Assembly (NCBI RefSeq): GCF_008271745.1
Contig: NZ_VKKZ01000010.1
Coordinates: 337,586-401,585, forward strand
Source of the DNA: Rufibacter glacialis
GTDB taxonomy: Bacteria > Bacteroidota > Bacteroidia > Cytophagales > Hymenobacteraceae
Direction: 5' to 3'
Length of the DNA stretch: 64,000 nucleotides
Shown: positions 8,322 through 17,261 of the stretch, piece after piece
Layout: each line of letters opens with the position of its first letter
Position numbering within the stretch: position 1 is the first letter of the stretch
Translations under genes and position numbers: made by a program
Notes under the pieces: model-generated
What the model was told of the DNA's origin: nothing
What the model saw: the letters and a program-made list of their open reading frames with translations, nothing else
Database searches by the model: none

Positions 8322-8352
8322 CAAAGATAGGGGTATTTTTTCTGTGGTGCAA
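8322..8352 (-). promoter_or_regulatory. Promoter of the rplM operon
   Basis: On the minus strand TTG (8350-8352), a 20-base spacer and TATCTTTG (8322-8329) match the Bacteroidota primary-sigma consensus exactly. The spacer is A-rich. The rplM ATG is 55 bases downstream. Confidence 0.85.
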
Positions 8353-8430
8353 CCCGCGTTTATATTATTCCCTTGAAAACAAGGTAAATAGTTAAGGGCG
8401 GTAACAAAGGAGGGTGGCGTTCAAAGGGAA

Positions 8431-8478
8431 AATCCCGTTTCGGGCCTCCTTTCCGGAACGGAAGCCTGAAACGGGATT
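8431..8478. repeat. Dispersed palindrome, well-conserved copy with extended arms
   Basis: The arms AATCCCGTTTCGGGC and GCCTGAAACGGGATT pair with one mismatch around a TTTCCGGAA core. It lies between the rplM promoter and the 3' end of the pseudouridine synthase gene. The remainder of the 399-base gap 8268-8666 shows no gene. Confidence 0.8.
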
Positions 8479-8666
8479 CTTGCCCGGTAGCGGCGTTACA
8501 CGGTAACGCCGGGGTGCTATGCAACAGAATGATTCTATTGTAGGAAAGCAGAATTCACAGAGACATCAGACGAGGTTTTTGGGTGGGAACAGAAGCCTCC
8601 TTCCATAGAGACTGAGCCTCTTCGGAAGCGCACGCCGTTAGGGTGGAACGCTGCCACCTTTTCGTT

Positions 8667-9380
8667 TTACCCGTTTTTCCTGAGCAGTTTCAGCAGCACC
8701 TCAAAGTCTTTGGGGTACTCGGCGGTGACCAGCAGCGGTTCGCCGTTCAGCAGGGTAAAGCCTAACTGGTAAGAGTGCAGGGCGAAGCGTTTGATGACCG
8801 GTTGTTCCTCGGTGTCTTTGGCCAGGTTGAATTTGCGCTTCAGGCTGGAGAGGAACAGGGGCTCGCCGCCGTAGAGTTCATCCTGCACAATAGACGCCTT
8901 CAGGTAGGCCAGGTGCAGCCTGATCTGGTGCATACGGCCCGTGATGGGTTTGCATTCTACCAACGTATGCCGCCCGAATTTCTCCAGCGTGGTAAAGTAG
9001 GTTTGGGCCGATTTTCCTTTGTAGGCCAGCTTGGCAATTCCTTTCAGGCCCGGCTGAATGGCGCGGTCTACCAACAAGTTGTCAAAATCATAGCTGCCCC
9101 AGGCTACGGCGTGGTAGATCTTCTGCACCTGCCGGTTCTCAAACTGCATGGAAAGATGGCGGTAGGCCTCTGGGTTCTTGGCAATGGCCAGACAGCCTGA
9201 GGTTTCCTTGTCAAGCCGGTGGCAGGCCTGGGCATCTTCATGGTACTGGCGGGCCAGGGTAAGTAGGTTGGTGGCGTTGTAAGACCGGTCTTCTAGGGTA
9301 GACAGAAAAGGAGGCTTGTTGACAACAATGAAGTCATCATTCTCAAAGACAATAAGATCGCTAAAGGCGGGTAACTTCAT
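8667..9380 (-). CDS. RluA-family pseudouridine synthase
   Basis: The 237-residue protein has the RluA catalytic motif ACHRLDKETSGCLAIAK, in which the Asp attacks the target uridine, plus VECKPITGRMHQIRLHLAYL. The N-terminal VNKPPFLSTLEDRSYNAT is typical. No S4 RNA-binding domain precedes it, so this is the short single-domain form like RluA/TruC. It modifies uridine in rRNA or tRNA; the site cannot be predicted. It is probably transcribed alone. Palindrome copies lie upstream at 9399-9457 and 9507-9541. Confidence 0.92.
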   Translation of the reverse strand: MKLPAFSDLIVFENDDFIVVNKPPFLSTLEDRSYNATNLLTLARQYHEDAQACHRLDKETSGCLAIAKNPEAYRHLSMQFENRQVQKIYHAVAWGSYDFDNLLVDRAIQPGLKGIAKLAYKGKSAQTYFTTLEKFGRHTLVECKPITGRMHQIRLHLAYLKASIVQDELYGGEPLFLSSLKRKFNLAKDTEEQPVIKRFALHSYQLGFTLLNGEPLLVTAEYPKDFEVLLKLLRKNG

Positions 9381-9398
9381 AGAAATGGGTATGTGGCA

Positions 9399-9457
9399 CT
9401 TGGCCTTAAGGCTGTTTCTGTCCTCCTTTTACGGAAAGAGGAGTTAAACAGGCCAAG
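9399..9457. repeat. Dispersed palindrome with long outer stem
   Basis: The outer arms CTTGGCC/GGCCAAG bracket a GTTTCTG..TTAAAC unit (9414-9449) whose core is CTCCTTTTACGGAAAGAGGAG-like. It lies just upstream of the pseudouridine synthase start. A more decayed copy follows at 9507-9541 near the 3' end of the kinase gene. Confidence 0.65.
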
Positions 9458-9546
9458 CGCCAAAAGGGCTGCAAGTTACCTAAAATTTTGGGTTAGTGGC
9501 GGAGCGGTTTCGGGCTTATTTGCCAAGAACGGACTTTAAACCCACT

Positions 9547-10683
9547 TCAGACCTTTACCCGAGGCAGTTTGAAACGCATGGTAGTGCCTTCGCCTACGGT
9601 GCTTACCACAGCAATCACTGATTTATGGGCCTCCACAATGTGCTTGGAAATAGCCAGGCCCAGCCCGGAACCACCCCCCGAGGAATCTTTGGTGCGGCTC
9701 TTGTCTATGCGGTAGAACCGTTCAAAAATGCGGGTAAGGTGCTCCTTGTGGATGCCGGGGCCATCGTCCCGTACGGTGACCACGGTTTTCTTCTTGCCAT
9801 CATGGAAGGAAAGCCAGATGTTGCCGTTCTCTGCCCCGTATTTGATGGCGTTGTCAATGAGATTGAGCAGCACCTGCTTGATACGGCCGCGGTCGCCAAT
9901 GACCTCAAAGGTTTCTTCAGGGGCGTTGACCAGGTGAATGGTGGTGTTGCGGGTGCGGGCCTTGGCTTCCAGCTGTTCCACGGCCTCGCGGCCCAGGTCG
10001 TTCAGGTCAAACTGCGTTTTCTTCATCTGGATCACGCCTTTCTCCAGTTGGGAGATGGTGATCAGGTCCTGCACCAGGGTGTCTAACCCATCAAGGCTGC
10101 GGGCGGCTTTCTGCAGGAATTTATCGCGCACGCGCTCATCATCAATGGCCCCGTCTATGAGCGTGTGCAGAAAACCCTGGGCGGCGAAAATAGGGGTCTT
10201 GAGCTCATGGGAGACATCGGCGAGAAACTCCCGGCGCATGGCTTGCAGGCGTTTGAGCTCCTCAATCTCTTTCTGGTTACGCTCTGCCAGCAGGTAGATC
10301 TCGTCTTTGATGCGCTGCAGCGGGTCTGGGCGGAAGAGGAATTTGCTGCTCATGCGCTTGAACTCCTTGCGTTTGAATTTCTCCAGGCTGCCGTAGATGT
10401 TGTTGATTTCCTTGAAGATCAGGGCCTCATAGGAAAAGTACACCAGCAGAAAACAGGCGGAAAACGTGAGCGCCAGGGCCAGTACCCGTTGCTTGAATTC
10501 CAGGTGCGGCGAAATAAACAGGTAGACGGTGATAATCAGCGCCACCGTCACCGAGATGATGATGGCAATGGTCTGCGAACTGAGCTTGAGCCCGCTCCTG
10601 GGGCTGGCAGCGGCGGCGGGGACGGGTTTAGTCGGTGTTGAATTTGTAGCCAACGCCTTTGATGGTCTTAATCTGGTCTTCAC
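9547..10683 (-). CDS. Membrane sensor histidine kinase, PhoR-like
   Basis: The 378-residue protein has a basic/Pro/Ala-rich cytoplasmic N-terminus and two membrane segments (about residues 37-57 and 66-88) joined by a very short loop, so there is no real periplasmic sensor. HisKA follows with phospho-acceptor His about residue 159 in FLADVSHELKTPIFAAQGF, then HATPase motifs LLNLIDNAIKYG, VRDDGPGI, FERFYRIDKSR and GSGLGLAISK. It autophosphorylates and serves the regulator encoded just upstream. The only good start (ATG 10683) lies 56 bases inside that gene, implying translational coupling. PhoR itself is a likely but unproven identity. Confidence 0.92.
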   Translation of the reverse strand: MKTRLRPSKALATNSTPTKPVPAAAASPRSGLKLSSQTIAIIISVTVALIITVYLFISPHLEFKQRVLALALTFSACFLLVYFSYEALIFKEINNIYGSLEKFKRKEFKRMSSKFLFRPDPLQRIKDEIYLLAERNQKEIEELKRLQAMRREFLADVSHELKTPIFAAQGFLHTLIDGAIDDERVRDKFLQKAARSLDGLDTLVQDLITISQLEKGVIQMKKTQFDLNDLGREAVEQLEAKARTRNTTIHLVNAPEETFEVIGDRGRIKQVLLNLIDNAIKYGAENGNIWLSFHDGKKKTVVTVRDDGPGIHKEHLTRIFERFYRIDKSRTKDSSGGGSGLGLAISKHIVEAHKSVIAVVSTVGEGTTMRFKLPRVKV

Positions 10684-11320
10684 CTATTTTCTCGCGTACT
10701 TTTCTGATATGGACGTCCACGGTGCGCGCTATCACGAACACGTCATTCCCCCACACGTTGTTCAGCAGTTCGTCGCGGCTGAATACTTTGTTGGGCGTGG
10801 CCGCCAGAAACGCCAGCAGCTCAAACTCCTTCTTAGGCAAGGTGATTTTCTGCTCTCCTTTGAGCACGTGGAAGCTGGTGCGGTCAATGGTCAATTCGCC
10901 TATCTCAATGACCTGCGTCTGCTCAGGGCTTTGGCTGGTGTCACGGCGTTTGAAGGCGGCCAACCGGCTGATCAGGGCCCGGGGTTTGATGGGTTTCACA
11001 ATGAAGTCATCGGCGCCGGCGTCAAAGGCGGCCACCTCAGAGAATTCCTCAGAGCGGGCGGTCAAAAACAGGATGTGGATGTCTTTGAACTTGGGGTTCT
11101 CGCGCAGGTGGCGGCAAGCGGTGATCCCGTCCATCACGGGCATCATGACGTCTAGCAGGATGATGTCTGGCATAAACTTGCGGGCCATGTCAAGGGCCAC
11201 CTGGCCGTTTTCTGCGTGGGCCACTTCATAGCCCTCTTTCTCCAGGTTGTACTGCAGCAGTTCCACGATGTCTGGGTCATCGTCTACTACCAGAATCTTG
11301 TATTTAGCTGGCGTTTGCAT
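10628..11320 (-). CDS. OmpR/PhoB-family response regulator
   Basis: The 230-residue protein has a receiver domain (residues 1-125) with the acidic pair in ILVVDDDPDIVELL, phospho-acceptor Asp about residue 57 in DIILLDVMMPVMDG, the switch Thr in LFLTARS and Lys in DDFIVKPIKPRAL. A C-terminal winged helix follows, with VWGNDVFVIARTVDVHIRKV and IKGVGYKFN. It is a DNA-binding partner of the downstream kinase. The targets cannot be read here. A TATCTTTG box lies 104 bases upstream of the start. Confidence 0.94.
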   Translation of the reverse strand: MQTPAKYKILVVDDDPDIVELLQYNLEKEGYEVAHAENGQVALDMARKFMPDIILLDVMMPVMDGITACRHLRENPKFKDIHILFLTARSEEFSEVAAFDAGADDFIVKPIKPRALISRLAAFKRRDTSQSPEQTQVIEIGELTIDRTSFHVLKGEQKITLPKKEFELLAFLAATPNKVFSRDELLNNVWGNDVFVIARTVDVHIRKVREKIGEDQIKTIKGVGYKFNTD

Positions 11321-11423
11321 AGCATGCGGTTTACTTTAAAGAGAAAGACACGGTTGTTTCCTCTCCCCTGGAAACCAGACAGGCTTTGCCGCGAAGGGCA
11401 ATCACCGGCTCTGAATTCCATGT

Positions 11424-11431
11424 CAAAGATA
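11424..11431 (-). promoter_or_regulatory. Probable -7 box for the regulator/kinase operon
   Basis: TATCTTTG on the minus strand matches the Bacteroidota -7 element. No TTG is found 19-20 bases upstream, where the DNA is T-rich, so this may be a weak or activator-dependent promoter. Confidence 0.45.
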
Positions 11432-11526
11432 AGGAATAGTTGCTGGTTGTTTATTTTTAAGTAGTTAGGAGAGCAATAGTAACAATTTGTTAACCTGTAG
11501 CCCTTTAAAGTAGGCTGTCTAAAGTT

Positions 11527-11562
11527 GTTTTTGGCTTGTTCCCGGGAAAAGAGGCCCAAAAA
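11527..11562. repeat. Dispersed palindrome copy
   Basis: GTTTTTGGCTTGTTCCC and GGGAAAAGAGGCCCAAAAA pair as the arms. It lies in the 307-base gap between the regulator start and the DUF3108 gene and abuts a separate strong terminator at 11558-11608. Confidence 0.6.
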
Positions 11563-11608
11563 GGGAAGCACCGCCCAGGTCTTATCCCAGGCGGTGCTTC
11601 CCTTTTTT
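11558..11608 (-). terminator. Terminator of the DUF3108 gene
   Basis: The long stem AAAAAGGGAAGCACCGCC/GGCGGTGCTTCCCTTTTTT has a 14-base interior and an A-run that reads as a U-tract on the minus strand, 20 bases after the DUF3108 stop. Confidence 0.9.
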
Positions 11609-11627
11609 ATTTTCAGACGCTACAAGC

Positions 11628-12437
11628 TTATTTCACTACGCTAAGTCTGCTCTGGAGTCCATTGTATTTGTAGAGGTCCACCTTCACGGAGCCCACGAAC
11701 ATCTCCGCCTGAAACAGCACCGGCACCTTGTTCTCATCATCAGAGAAATAAACCGAGATGGCGTCTTCGCCGCTGAACAATCTGTTTTTAGGCATTTTGG
11801 GTACCAGGCGGTGGGCACGTATTTTGCCGGCCTTGGTTTCTACCACCACCTTGCCCCGGTAAGTCACGTTCATGTCAAAGACCTCATCGCCCAGGAAGCC
11901 CTGCATGCGCACGGTCTGGCCTGGTTTGAAGTTGTGCAGGTCCAGGGTGCGCAGGTAATAGAACCCACTGATCATGTCCTGGGCATTGTCTGGCACCTTG
12001 AATACCTGGTTTTTCTTGTCGTCGCGGCTGTCGTTCACCACCACGGTGTTCTTGTAGTGGTCAAAGTCAGTGGTTTCTTTGCGGCGGTACTTGCCTTCCT
12101 CAATGTTGCGGTGGAAACGCAGCGGCAGCATGGAGGAGGTGTCTATGTAAGAAGTCCAGGTGTTTCTTATGCGGTGGAAGAAATCAAAGGAGCCCAAGGT
12201 CTTGCCGCTGACGGTGGTCTGGTAGCAGGGCCGGTTATTGATGCGCTGGATATTGGGTGATACATGGATGGTGGCCTCACCGGCGTTGATGACGCCATAG
12301 TGCACTTTGTACTGCAAGACCTCGCCAGGACCAAAAGAGTCATTCTTCACTGTGCGCAGGGTGTCATTAACTGCAAAGCCACTCAAAACCAATCCTAACA
12401 GGGGTACTATAAGTAGTAGTTGATGTTTTACACGCAT
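11628..12437 (-). CDS. DUF3108 secreted protein
   Basis: The 269-residue protein has a signal peptide (RVKHQLLLIVPLLGLVLSGFA) and the DUF3108 pattern: FGPGEVLQYKVHYGVINAGE near the N-terminus, FHRIRNTWTSYID and FRKGDY-like RFHRNIEEGKYRR in the middle, and ISVYFSDDENKVPVLFQAEM near the end. DUF3108 proteins are periplasmic or outer-membrane proteins of unknown function with a predicted beta-rich fold related to lipoprotein-binding folds. Length is typical. A perfect promoter sits 72 bases upstream and it is terminated on its own. Confidence 0.88.
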   Translation of the reverse strand: MRVKHQLLLIVPLLGLVLSGFAVNDTLRTVKNDSFGPGEVLQYKVHYGVINAGEATIHVSPNIQRINNRPCYQTTVSGKTLGSFDFFHRIRNTWTSYIDTSSMLPLRFHRNIEEGKYRRKETTDFDHYKNTVVVNDSRDDKKNQVFKVPDNAQDMISGFYYLRTLDLHNFKPGQTVRMQGFLGDEVFDMNVTYRGKVVVETKAGKIRAHRLVPKMPKNRLFSGEDAISVYFSDDENKVPVLFQAEMFVGSVKVDLYKYNGLQSRLSVVK

Positions 12438-12508
12438 AAGCCAATGTTTCCAGTATACCTGAGGCTATTCAAATGTCGTACCAATTCCCTGCCGGGGTAG
12501 GAGGTAGC

Positions 12509-12538
12509 CAAAGTTATAGATTTTCAGGTGGAACTCAA
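12509..12538 (-). promoter_or_regulatory. Promoter of the DUF3108 gene
   Basis: On the minus strand TTG (12536-12538), a 19-base spacer and TAACTTTG (12509-12516) match the Bacteroidota consensus exactly. The start codon is 72 bases downstream. Confidence 0.8.
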
Positions 12539-12545
12539 CGTAAAC

Positions 12546-12575
12546 AGAAACGGCACCTGAAAAGGTGCCGTTTCT
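12546..12575 (-). terminator. Terminator of recA
   Basis: A 13-bp perfect stem AGAAACGGCACCT/AGGTGCCGTTTCT with a GAAA tetraloop lies 18 bases after the recA stop. The U-tract is weak on the minus strand. It sits immediately upstream of the DUF3108 promoter. Confidence 0.8.
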
Positions 12576-12592
12576 GGAAAAATAGATGATAA

Positions 12593-13633
12593 TTACTCAG
12601 CCGAGGTGTCTTCTAAAGCAGCGGCCACTTTCTCTGGCTCACCCTTCACAATGTCCCGGATCTTGTTCTCGATCTCCTGCATCAGTTCCTCGTTATCCAG
12701 CAGGAACTGCTTCACGGCGTCGCGGCCCTGGCCTAAGCGGTCACCGCTGTAAGAGAACCAGGAACCGGATTTCTGTACCACGCCCAGTTCTACCCCAAGG
12801 TCTAGGATCTCGCCTACCTTAGAGATACCCTCGCCGTACATGATGTCAAACTCCACTACTTTGAACGGAGGCGCCACCTTGTTTTTCACCACTTTCACTT
12901 TGGTGCGGTTACCGGTAATGCTGTCTGGTCCTTCTTTGATCTGCCCAATACGGCGGATGTCCAGACGAACCGAGGCGTAGAATTTAAGGGCGTTACCACC
13001 GGTAGTGGTCTCCGGGTTCCCGAACATCACCCCGATCTTCTCCCGCAACTGGTTGATGAAGATACACAAGCAACCGGTTTTGTTGATGGTACCGGTCAGC
13101 TTACGCAGGGCCTGAGACATCAAGCGGGCCTGAAGGCCCATTTTGCTGTCACCCATGTCGCCTTCCAGTTCACCTTTAGGTACCAGGGCGGCCACGGAGT
13201 CAATCACAATAATATCAATGGCACCGGAGCTGATCAGATGATCTGCGATTTCAAGCGCCTGCTCGCCGTTGTCTGGCTGCGCAATCAAAAGGTTTTCTGT
13301 GTCAATGCCCAGCTTCTCAGCATAGGACTTGTCAAAAGCGTGCTCCGCGTCAATGAAAGCGGCAATCCCGCCTTTTTTCTGCGCTTCGGCAATGCAGTGC
13401 ATGGTGAGTGTGGTCTTACCGGAAGACTCCGGTCCATAGATCTCCACCACTCTGCCGCGCGGAAGACCTCCAATGCCCAACGCGATGTCCAGGCCAAGGG
13501 AGCCGGTAGAAATAGCCGGCACGTCCACCACCTGGGTATCGTTCAGCTTCATAACCGTACCTTTTCCGTAGGTTTTGTCCAGCTTGTCAATGGTGAGTTG
13601 GAGCGCTTTCAGTTTTTCGGTGTTTACACTCAT
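12593..13633 (-). CDS. recA: Recombinase A
   Basis: The 346-residue protein has Walker [11 protein letters not shown] (about residues 67-76), Walker [16 protein letters not shown], loop L1 [19 protein letters not shown], loop L2 region [21 protein letters not shown], and [19 protein letters not shown] in the C-terminal domain. It drives homologous strand exchange and LexA/UmuD-type self-cleavage where such partners exist. Length is normal, with a short acidic C-terminal tail. I found no SOS box or consensus promoter in the divergent 558-base gap upstream. Confidence 0.98.
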   Translation of the reverse strand: MSVNTEKLKALQLTIDKLDKTYGKGTVMKLNDTQVVDVPAISTGSLGLDIALGIGGLPRGRVVEIYGPESSGKTTLTMHCIAEAQKKGGIAAFIDAEHAFDKSYAEKLGIDTENLLIAQPDNGEQALEIADHLISSGAIDIIVIDSVAALVPKGELEGDMGDSKMGLQARLMSQALRKLTGTINKTGCLCIFINQLREKIGVMFGNPETTTGGNALKFYASVRLDIRRIGQIKEGPDSITGNRTKVKVVKNKVAPPFKVVEFDIMYGEGISKVGEILDLGVELGVVQKSGSWFSYSGDRLGQGRDAVKQFLLDNEELMQEIENKIRDIVKGEPEKVAAALEDTSAE

Positions 13634-14191
13634 GTCTGTGTTTTCTTTGCTTAATTATTTGTTGAATTTACAACTTCCTGAGCCAATCTGCAAACGCTTG
13701 CCGCGGCGTTTCAGCTGCTTTCCAGACTCATTCCGGAGGCGTATTGAAGAAACACCCAAAGTACCGGATTTGTGCCCTCATTTACTATTTTATTTAGTTT
13801 TATTTTCTTAAATAATGCTAGTAAAAATAGCAAGCAGGTAGGTGTTTGAAAACCAGGGTTTTCTAGGTTCGGCCTCCTTTGGTGGTCTGGTTCTTTCCTT
13901 TTCCTGCAACAACTATTCCTGCTTTTAAGTTACAGTCCTTGCCAGGTATTTGCCTGAAAAAAGCCACCAGCAGCACTTCTCTTGAAGACCAGAGTTGACC
14001 CAGGCCAAAAACCAGGCTAGGCCCTTAGCCGTTCCTGGCCGGGCAGGAGGAAGGGGCATTCTTTTTTATTGCCGTTTTCGCCTATCTTTCGCTTTGGCGG
14101 CAGAAAGAGAACTGAGATGCTCCTTCCTCGTTGTTGTTAGCACATGGTGGCTGCCTGGCCTTTGTTCCCTCCTTAAGGATTGAGATTGTTT
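13634..14191. other. Divergent gap recA / 14192 gene, no gene seen
   Basis: This 558-base region has no convincing ORF, RNA or strong repeat. A TATCTTTC sequence at about 14082-14089 resembles a -7 box for the rightward gene, with one mismatch and no TTG partner. A decayed GTTTCAG stretch near 13708 may be a remnant of the dispersed palindrome. Confidence 0.4.
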
Positions 14192-15361
14192 ATGTTAAGA
14201 AAGTGGCTTTTAGTGGCAGTAGCAGCCTTGGCGGCGGGATCAGGTGCCTGGGCGCAGGTGAACAACCAAGCCCTTGAATTCAGGCGGCCGGTAAAGCCGG
14301 GGCAGGCCGGGGAGCTGCAACTGGGCCTTAATGCCTTTGGGTACCAGAAGAACAACGAGTACTTCAATGACATCGCCGAAGGTTATACCCTGTTTGGCTA
14401 CCACCTGAACCCGCGGCTCATCTATTTCCCCACAGACAAGGTCAGGATAGACGCCGGCGCCCAGGTGCAGAAAGACTTCGGGACCCGCAGTTACTCACTG
14501 GTGCAACCTACGTTTACCATCCGTTATGAGGAAAACGGCATGGCCCTGCTGTTCGGGACCCTGGAAGGAAACGTGAACCACGGCTATATTGAGCCCCTCT
14601 ATGACTTTGAGCGCGTGATCACGAACCGCCTGGAAAACGGCCTCCAGTTCCTGCTGGACAAACCCGGGGCCAAGCTGGACGTCTGGATTGACTGGCAGCG
14701 CTACATCCGGCGCCTGGACCCGTTCCAAGAGGAAGTGGCCGGCGGCGCCTCTGCCGAATTGACGCTTTACCGCACACCCGTTTCTATGGACTTTCCGGAA
14801 AACAAGCCCCAAACCGAAACCTATATTGGGGTACCGCTGCAATTCACGGCCCAGCACCGGGGCGGGCAGATTGATGACACCCAGTTACCCCTGGTGACCT
14901 TATCCAACGTGGCGGCGGGCCTGGTCATCAGGAAGACCTACAACAGAAACGTGTTGAAAGCCCTGCATTTTCAGCCGTACGTGGTGGGCTGGAAAGACTT
15001 CTCCAACACCAAGGCCCAGCCCTTTACCCAGGGCGGCGGTTTGTACCTGAACGCAGGCATAGACACCAAATACCAGAACGTGATGCTGAGCTACTGGCGT
15101 GGCAGCGGGTATTACTCAGAGTTAGGGGGGCGGCTGTTCCCCTCGGTTTCCTCTAATTTCAAGACGCCAGGGTACACGCAGAAAAACCGGCAGGTACTCA
15201 TTCTACGCTTTCTGCATGACCTGGAGCTGACGCAGGGCCTTTCCCTGACCCTTCGTCTGGAGCCGTACCTTGACCTGGATTTCCCCAAACTGGAATTCTC
15301 CAACAGCCTGCACCTGAACTTCAACTCAGACTTCTTCCTGACCCGCCTTAAAAAGAGATAA
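14192..15361 (+). CDS. Hypothetical outer-membrane beta-barrel protein
   Basis: I start at ATG 14192 rather than TTG 14180 because it gives a clean signal peptide (MLRKWLLVAVAALAAGSGAW) followed by AQVNNQ. The 389-residue protein has many alternating aromatic/polar strands (FTIRYEENGMALLFGTLEG, GGLYLNAGIDTKYQNVMLSY) and ends in short strands with aromatic residues, as outer-membrane barrels do. I recognise no named family. It is a single gene, and a palindrome copy begins 6 bases after its stop. Confidence 0.7.
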   Translation: MLRKWLLVAVAALAAGSGAWAQVNNQALEFRRPVKPGQAGELQLGLNAFGYQKNNEYFNDIAEGYTLFGYHLNPRLIYFPTDKVRIDAGAQVQKDFGTRSYSLVQPTFTIRYEENGMALLFGTLEGNVNHGYIEPLYDFERVITNRLENGLQFLLDKPGAKLDVWIDWQRYIRRLDPFQEEVAGGASAELTLYRTPVSMDFPENKPQTETYIGVPLQFTAQHRGGQIDDTQLPLVTLSNVAAGLVIRKTYNRNVLKALHFQPYVVGWKDFSNTKAQPFTQGGGLYLNAGIDTKYQNVMLSYWRGSGYYSELGGRLFPSVSSNFKTPGYTQKNRQVLILRFLHDLELTQGLSLTLRLEPYLDLDFPKLEFSNSLHLNFNSDFFLTRLKKR

Positions 15362-15366
15362 AACCG

Positions 15367-15402
15367 GATTTTAAGCCATTTTTGCCAAACAGGCGCTAAA
15401 CC
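15367..15402. repeat. Dispersed palindrome between convergent genes
   Basis: GATTTTAAGCC, then TTTTTGCCAAA, then CAGGCGCTAAACC. It lies in the 49-base convergent gap between the barrel protein and the acetyltransferase, and is the only structure there able to end both transcripts. Confidence 0.65.
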
Positions 15403-15410
15403 CAAGGGTC

Positions 15411-15995
15411 TTAGGAGGCATCTTCTTTCTTAAGCTGGTACACATGGATGGGCCGGGGCTGAGCTTCTTCACTCTCGGCCTGGGTGGGGGTATAGGTTTT
15501 CAGGAGGCGGAAGCCGCAGCGCTCGGCCACCCGCTGGCTGCGCTCATTCCCCTGGGCGCAGCGTAAGTTCACGCATTCCATCCGGAGCACGTCAAAGGCA
15601 TAGTGGACCATGGCTTTGAGGGCCTCGGTCACGTAGCCCTGGCCTTCCGCCTCGGCGCTCAGGTAATACCCCACCTCAGAGAAGGGTTTGCCCCGGGCCA
15701 AGCGGCGCAGCGTGATATCGCCAATATAGTCGCCGGCTTCTTTGCGCCAGATCCCAAACGAATACAAGTCACCCGCCCGGTGCTGGGAGATGAACACCTT
15801 GATCCGGGCCTGGGCATCACGCACGGTCACCACCGCAGACGTGCGGTCTGGGAAGTCGGGGAGCAGGCGTTCCCGGTTCTGGTGGAGGAGCTGCCAGAAG
15901 TCAAGCGCCATTTCTGGGGTGTAAGGCAGTATCCGAAGCCTCTTGGTGGAAAGCTCTATGCTGGTGACAGGATAAGAGGAGGGCGGTGCGGGCAT
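15411..15995 (-). CDS. GNAT acetyltransferase, RimJ/RimL-like
   Basis: The 194-residue protein starts with STKRLRILPYTPEMALDFW, the usual RimJ/L opening. It has the acetyl-CoA-binding region EVGYYLSAEAEGQGYVTEALKAMV, which carries the Q/R-x-x-G-x-G/A-type loop as EGQGYV, and then VNLRCAQGNERSQRVAERCGFR. It should transfer acetyl to an amine, possibly a protein N-terminus or small molecule. The substrate is unknown. It is transcribed alone toward the barrel-protein gene. Confidence 0.9.
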   Translation of the reverse strand: MPAPPSSYPVTSIELSTKRLRILPYTPEMALDFWQLLHQNRERLLPDFPDRTSAVVTVRDAQARIKVFISQHRAGDLYSFGIWRKEAGDYIGDITLRRLARGKPFSEVGYYLSAEAEGQGYVTEALKAMVHYAFDVLRMECVNLRCAQGNERSQRVAERCGFRLLKTYTPTQAESEEAQPRPIHVYQLKKEDAS

Positions 15996-16364
15996 AGACG
16001 GTGAAATGGTCTTAGCAGGTTGTACGAGGCTGGATGGGCACGGATAGCAAAAAGATACAAAATTGTCAGCCAGGTTCCTCTCCCTGCTTTCTGCGGAAGA
16101 AGGTCTTGACAGACGTCTGTGGAAAGAAACTTAGGTAAGCCCAAAGACTAGTCTGCAGTGCATTCCCGCCGGGTGAAAGGAAAGGAGGCATCATGGGCGC
16201 ACCAGAAGCCGTACATAGGGAATTCCCGCAGGTTGGTTTCATCATCAAGCCAATAAGCGACCTTTTCACCAGGGCTCCTGGAGTCTTCTGGTGGCTGGTT
16301 GGCTTGGGGCTACGCAGGAAAATCGCCTACGGGAAGTTCGTTTTTACCTCGTTTTCAGAAAACC
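15996..16364. other. Divergent gap with a half palindrome
   Basis: No gene is apparent in this 369-base region. At 16339-16364 there is a half copy of the dispersed palindrome (CGTTTTTACCTCGTTTTCAG then AAAACC) ending directly at the ATG of the TIGR02587 gene. The right half may have been replaced by coding sequence. Confidence 0.4.
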
Positions 16365-17255
16365 ATGCGCAATAAAAGCATTGGACAGTCATTGCAGGAG
16401 TACGGGCGGGGCGTGATTGGCGGCCTGCTGTTCAGCCTGCCCCTGCTGTATACCATGGAAGTGTGGTGGACCAGCTTTCAGGTGTCTCCGTGGCTTTTGA
16501 TTCTCTACATCGTGGTGACGGCGGTCCTGCTTCTGGGGTATAACACCTATGCCGGCCTGCGCTCCAGTGCCTCCTGGAAAGAGATAGCCGTAGACTCTGT
16601 AGAGGAGATGGGGCTTGGGCTGGTGCTGGCGTTCCTGTTTCTCTGGTTGCTGGGCGTGGTACAGGTGTATGACATGTCGCTGGAGCGCATCATCTACATG
16701 ACCGTGATAGAAGCCATGCCGGTAGCCATTGGGGTTTCCATAGGCACTGCCCAGTTGGGCACCTCTGGCGAAGACGAGGAAGAAGACGAGGCCGAGGAGA
16801 AAGACCCTGAAGACAGCATGCTGCCCACCCAGAACCAGGGCCAGGCTTCTACCCTGGAGCAGATCATGTTGGCTACCTGTGCCAGCATGCTGTTTGGGGC
16901 CAACATTGCGCCTACGGAAGAGGTCATCAAGATCTCGGCAGATGCCAACCCGCTGCAGTTGTTACTGGTCTTCTTTGTCTCGCTGGCCTTGAACGGGGCC
17001 ATCCTGTTCTATGTGGGGTTCAGGGGATCTTATGAAACCCCCGCCAACGAAAAGCCTAAATTCCTGGAGGTGGTGTGGGGCCTGAGCCTTACCTATGCTA
17101 CCGCCTTCTGTACCTCGGCGGGGGCGTTGTGGTTCTTTGGGCGCTTTGATGGAGTGGGCCTGCAGGTCTGTATTGAGGCCACCGTGGTCTTGGGCATGGT
17201 CTCCTCGCTGGGGGCATCCGCCGGCCGGTTTTTATTTGACCAGGAATATAAGTAA
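16365..17255 (+). CDS. TIGR02587 family (DUF2391) membrane protein
   Basis: I start at ATG 16365 (MRNKSIGQSLQEYGRGVIGG); the in-frame start upstream at 16299 reads through non-coding DNA. The 296-residue protein has about seven membrane segments and an acidic cytoplasmic loop (TSGEDEEEDEAEEKDPEDS, about residues 135-153). It also has the motif FGANIAPTEEVIKISADANP. These fit the TIGR02587/DUF2391 family of unknown function. It is followed 6 bases later by its usual partner, a TIGR02588 protein, so the two very likely form one complex. Confidence 0.88.
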   Translation: MRNKSIGQSLQEYGRGVIGGLLFSLPLLYTMEVWWTSFQVSPWLLILYIVVTAVLLLGYNTYAGLRSSASWKEIAVDSVEEMGLGLVLAFLFLWLLGVVQVYDMSLERIIYMTVIEAMPVAIGVSIGTAQLGTSGEDEEEDEAEEKDPEDSMLPTQNQGQASTLEQIMLATCASMLFGANIAPTEEVIKISADANPLQLLLVFFVSLALNGAILFYVGFRGSYETPANEKPKFLEVVWGLSLTYATAFCTSAGALWFFGRFDGVGLQVCIEATVVLGMVSSLGASAGRFLFDQEYK

Positions 17256-17261
17256 ACGGCT

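Noticed and set aside
13995..14183. 62-codon frame upstream of the barrel-protein gene
   Set aside because: It overlaps the start of the well-supported gene region and has no promoter or protein-like pattern.
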